From JBLMYQ01 sp050260055 (lineage in GTDB: Bacteria > Bacillota > Clostridia > Acetivibrionales > UBA4821), in NCBI GenBank assembly GCA_050260055.1, contig JBLNBO010000022.1, positions 1-64,000 on the forward strand: a DNA stretch of 64,000 bases, written 5' to 3'. Positions 62,328 to 64,000 of the stretch are shown here, piece after piece. The position numbers and the translations under genes are program-made. The notes under the pieces were generated by a model, which was not told the DNA's origin, ran no database searches, and saw only the letters and a program-made list of their open reading frames with translations. Position 1 is the first letter of the stretch. Each line of letters opens with the position of its first letter.

Positions 62328-62393
62328 CTCACCCCCTATCCCCCTCTCTTGAAATAGAGGGGGAAAAGAGGGAGATTTGGGAGAGGGGAGGGT
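62328..62393. repeat. CTCACCC-type intergenic repeat, copy C
   Basis: ACTCACCCCCTATCC, then CCCCCTCT (62340-62347)/AGAGGGGG (62356-62363) hairpin, then purine-rich GGGAGAGGGGAGGG which also provides the flhA ribosome site. Confidence 0.55.
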
Positions 62394-62397
62394 CTAA

Positions 62398-64000
62398 ATG
62401 AAGCTAGGGGATGTAGGAGTAGCAATAATAATAGTTGCAGTAGTATTAATAATTATCCTACCAATCCCTGGGTGGTTATTAGATGTCCTTCTTGCAATTA
62501 ATATTTCCTTATCTTTGCTTATACTATTAAATAGTATTTATGCAAAAGATGCTTTGCAAATGTCCATATTTCCCTCGTTATTATTAATAACAACAATTTA
62601 TAGGTTATCACTAAATATTTCTGCGGCCAAGCTGGTTTTAGCAGAAGGAGAAGCTGGACAAGTAATAGAAAAATTCGGTACATTCGTTACCAGAGACAAT
62701 ATTGTTGTAGGATTCATAATATATTTGATAATAATGATTGTGCAGTTTTTGGTTATTACCAAAGGAGCCGAAAGGGTATCAGAAGTTGCAGCGAGATTTA
62801 CCCTTGATGCAATGCCTGGAAAACAGATGGCGATAGATGCAGATTTGAATTCCGGTTTGGTATCAGAGGAAGAAGCGAAGGAAAGAAGAAAGAACGTTCA
62901 GCGTGAAGCGGATTTTTACGGAGCAATGGATGGTGCCAGTAAGTTTGTCAAAGGTGATGCTATTGCCGGTATTATCATAACTGCAATAAATATCGTAGGC
63001 GGATTGATAATAGGGGTCCTGATGAGGGGCGAAGAAATAATGCAGGCATTAAATGATTATACTATCCTAACCGTTGGTGATGGCTTGGTAAGTCAAATCC
63101 CTGCACTTCTTATCTCAACAGCAACCGGTATTATAGTTACCAGGGCAGCTTCAGATTCAACCTTGAGTGAAGGTTTACTAAAGCAGATATTCCAAAACCC
63201 AAAAGTAATGCTTATTACATCTGGTGTATGCTTAATTCTTGCATTATTTGGGCTTCCAACATTACCTTTTGTAATAATTGCTGGCGTATTGTCAACGGTT
63301 GGATTCAAGCTTGAAAGAGAATTGAATCTGAAACAAAAAGCGATGGAAGTTCAAGTACAAGAGACAGAGGTTGAAGAAACAAGAAAACCTGAGAATGTTG
63401 TGACCCTTTTGCAAGTTGATCCGATTGAGTTGGAGTTTGGCTATGGAGTAATACCTCTTGCGGACGTAAACCAAGGAGGAGATCTGCTAGACCGAGTAGT
63501 AATGATTAGGAGACAGTTAGCTCTTGAACTTGGTATGATAGTTCCTATGATAAGGTTAAGAGATAATATACAGTTAAATTCAAATGAATATATAATCAAA
63601 ATTAAGGGTGTTGAAGTAGCCAGAGGCGATTTGATGTTCGAAAATTATCTGGCTATGAATCCTGGGACTGTTGAACAAGAGATAGACGGTTATGATACAG
63701 TTGAACCTGCATTTGGACTTCCTGCAAAATGGATTTCCGAGAGCCAAAGAGAAAGAGCAGAAATGCTTGGTTATACTGTTGTTGATTTGCCGTCAATTAT
63801 TGCTACGCATTTAACTGAGATTATTAAGAGATATTCACATGAATTACTTGGAAGACAAGAAGTTCAAACCCTACTTGATAATGTTAAGGTAAATTATCCT
63901 GCCATTGTAGATGAACTGGTACCAAAAGTAATGACTCTGGGTGAAATTCAAAAGGTTCTCGCAAGCTTGCTTAGAGAAAATGTAAGTATTAGAGATATGG
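62398..64000 (+). CDS. flhA: Flagellar export apparatus protein FlhA, partial (3' end outside window)
   Basis: Largest component of the export gate. ATG at 62398, then 534 codons open to the window edge; the usual length is about 680-700, so about three quarters is visible. TM segments lie at about 5-30, 35-55, 60-80, 100-125, 195-220, 235-260 and 275-300. Conserved motifs include LLINTTIYRLSLN-type (LLLITTIYRLSLNISAAKL), FTLDAMPGKQMAIDADLNSG, FYGAMDGASKFVKGDA and LLISTATGIIVTRAA. The C-terminal cytoplasmic domain begins near 330. Confidence 0.97.
   Translation, partial: MKLGDVGVAIIIVAVVLIIILPIPGWLLDVLLAINISLSLLILLNSIYAKDALQMSIFPSLLLITTIYRLSLNISAAKLVLAEGEAGQVIEKFGTFVTRDNIVVGFIIYLIIMIVQFLVITKGAERVSEVAARFTLDAMPGKQMAIDADLNSGLVSEEEAKERRKNVQREADFYGAMDGASKFVKGDAIAGIIITAINIVGGLIIGVLMRGEEIMQALNDYTILTVGDGLVSQIPALLISTATGIIVTRAASDSTLSEGLLKQIFQNPKVMLITSGVCLILALFGLPTLPFVIIAGVLSTVGFKLERELNLKQKAMEVQVQETEVEETRKPENVVTLLQVDPIELEFGYGVIPLADVNQGGDLLDRVVMIRRQLALELGMIVPMIRLRDNIQLNSNEYIIKIKGVEVARGDLMFENYLAMNPGTVEQEIDGYDTVEPAFGLPAKWISESQRERAEMLGYTVVDLPSIIATHLTEIIKRYSHELLGRQEVQTLLDNVKVNYPAIVDELVPKVMTLGEIQKVLASLLRENVSIRDM

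Noticed and set aside
1..64000. rRNA or tRNA genes and transposase genes
   Set aside because: No cloverleaf with a CCA-proximal GTTCGA-type loop, no rRNA signature and no transposase motif was recognised by reading; a tRNA scan would settle it.

Overview
The window is a 64-kb stretch of a low-GC, endospore-forming, flagellated member of the class Clostridia. The evidence is the Bacillus/Clostridium-type division and sporulation cluster (murG, murA, divIB, ylxX-like, sbp, ftsA, ftsZ, spoIIGA, sigE, sigG, ymxH), a Firmicute-style flagellar operon with a FliY-type switch protein, purine-rich Shine-Dalgarno sites and frequent TTG/GTG starts. The gene set looks like the Ruminiclostridium/Acetivibrio side of the class, but that placement is an inference without marker-gene comparison.

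Region 1 (1-9.5 kb) is cell-wall and division genes running into the mother-cell and forespore sigma factors. The spoIIG promoter carries Spo0A-box-like sites. A 124-bp repeat-like element with imperfect terminal inverted repeats sits between sigE and sigG. Region 2 (9.6-19.9 kb) is accessory. It holds a large membrane-anchored protein of unknown function. Facing it is a three-gene minus-strand operon: a 1675-residue assembly-line enzyme (condensation domain, adenylation remnant, FkbH-like HAD domain, carrier protein, thioester reductase), a seven-TM histidine kinase, and a receiver-kinase protein whose H-box is altered. This biosynthesis-plus-sensing unit is one of the two best candidates for an undescribed system.

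Region 3 (20-30.4 kb) has nrdR, a ComM/YifB-type Mg-chelatase-like ATPase, cyanophycinase and cyanophycin synthetase (convergent, overlapping by 4 bp), and a ferric-iron-type ABC transporter translationally coupled to a membrane-anchored propeller protein. Region 4 (30.5-38 kb) is accessory. A 928-residue membrane protein has a 24-nt tandem-repeat linker and a C-terminal toxin-like domain that recalls edema-factor/ExoY nucleotidyl cyclases. Two uncharacterised downstream genes may be its partners. After these come small membrane proteins and an 800-bp non-coding stretch with three operator-like dyads, one inside a perfect 24-bp-arm palindrome.

Region 5 (38.2-64 kb) is dprA, topA and trmFO, followed by one long plus-strand flagellar/chemotaxis operon: flgB, flgC, fliE to fliJ, a MotE/MgtE-N protein, fliK, flgD, a flagellar operon protein, flgE, flbD, fliL, fliM, fliY, cheY, fliO, fliP, fliQ, fliR, flhB and flhA. 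The last gene runs off the window. A strong extended -10 promoter lies upstream, and the predicted 5' end of its transcript can form an H-type pseudoknot. motA/motB are absent from the usual place, as are codY, xerC and hslVU. Several families of short intergenic inverted repeats punctuate the operon. No rRNA, tRNA, CRISPR array or transposase gene was seen.
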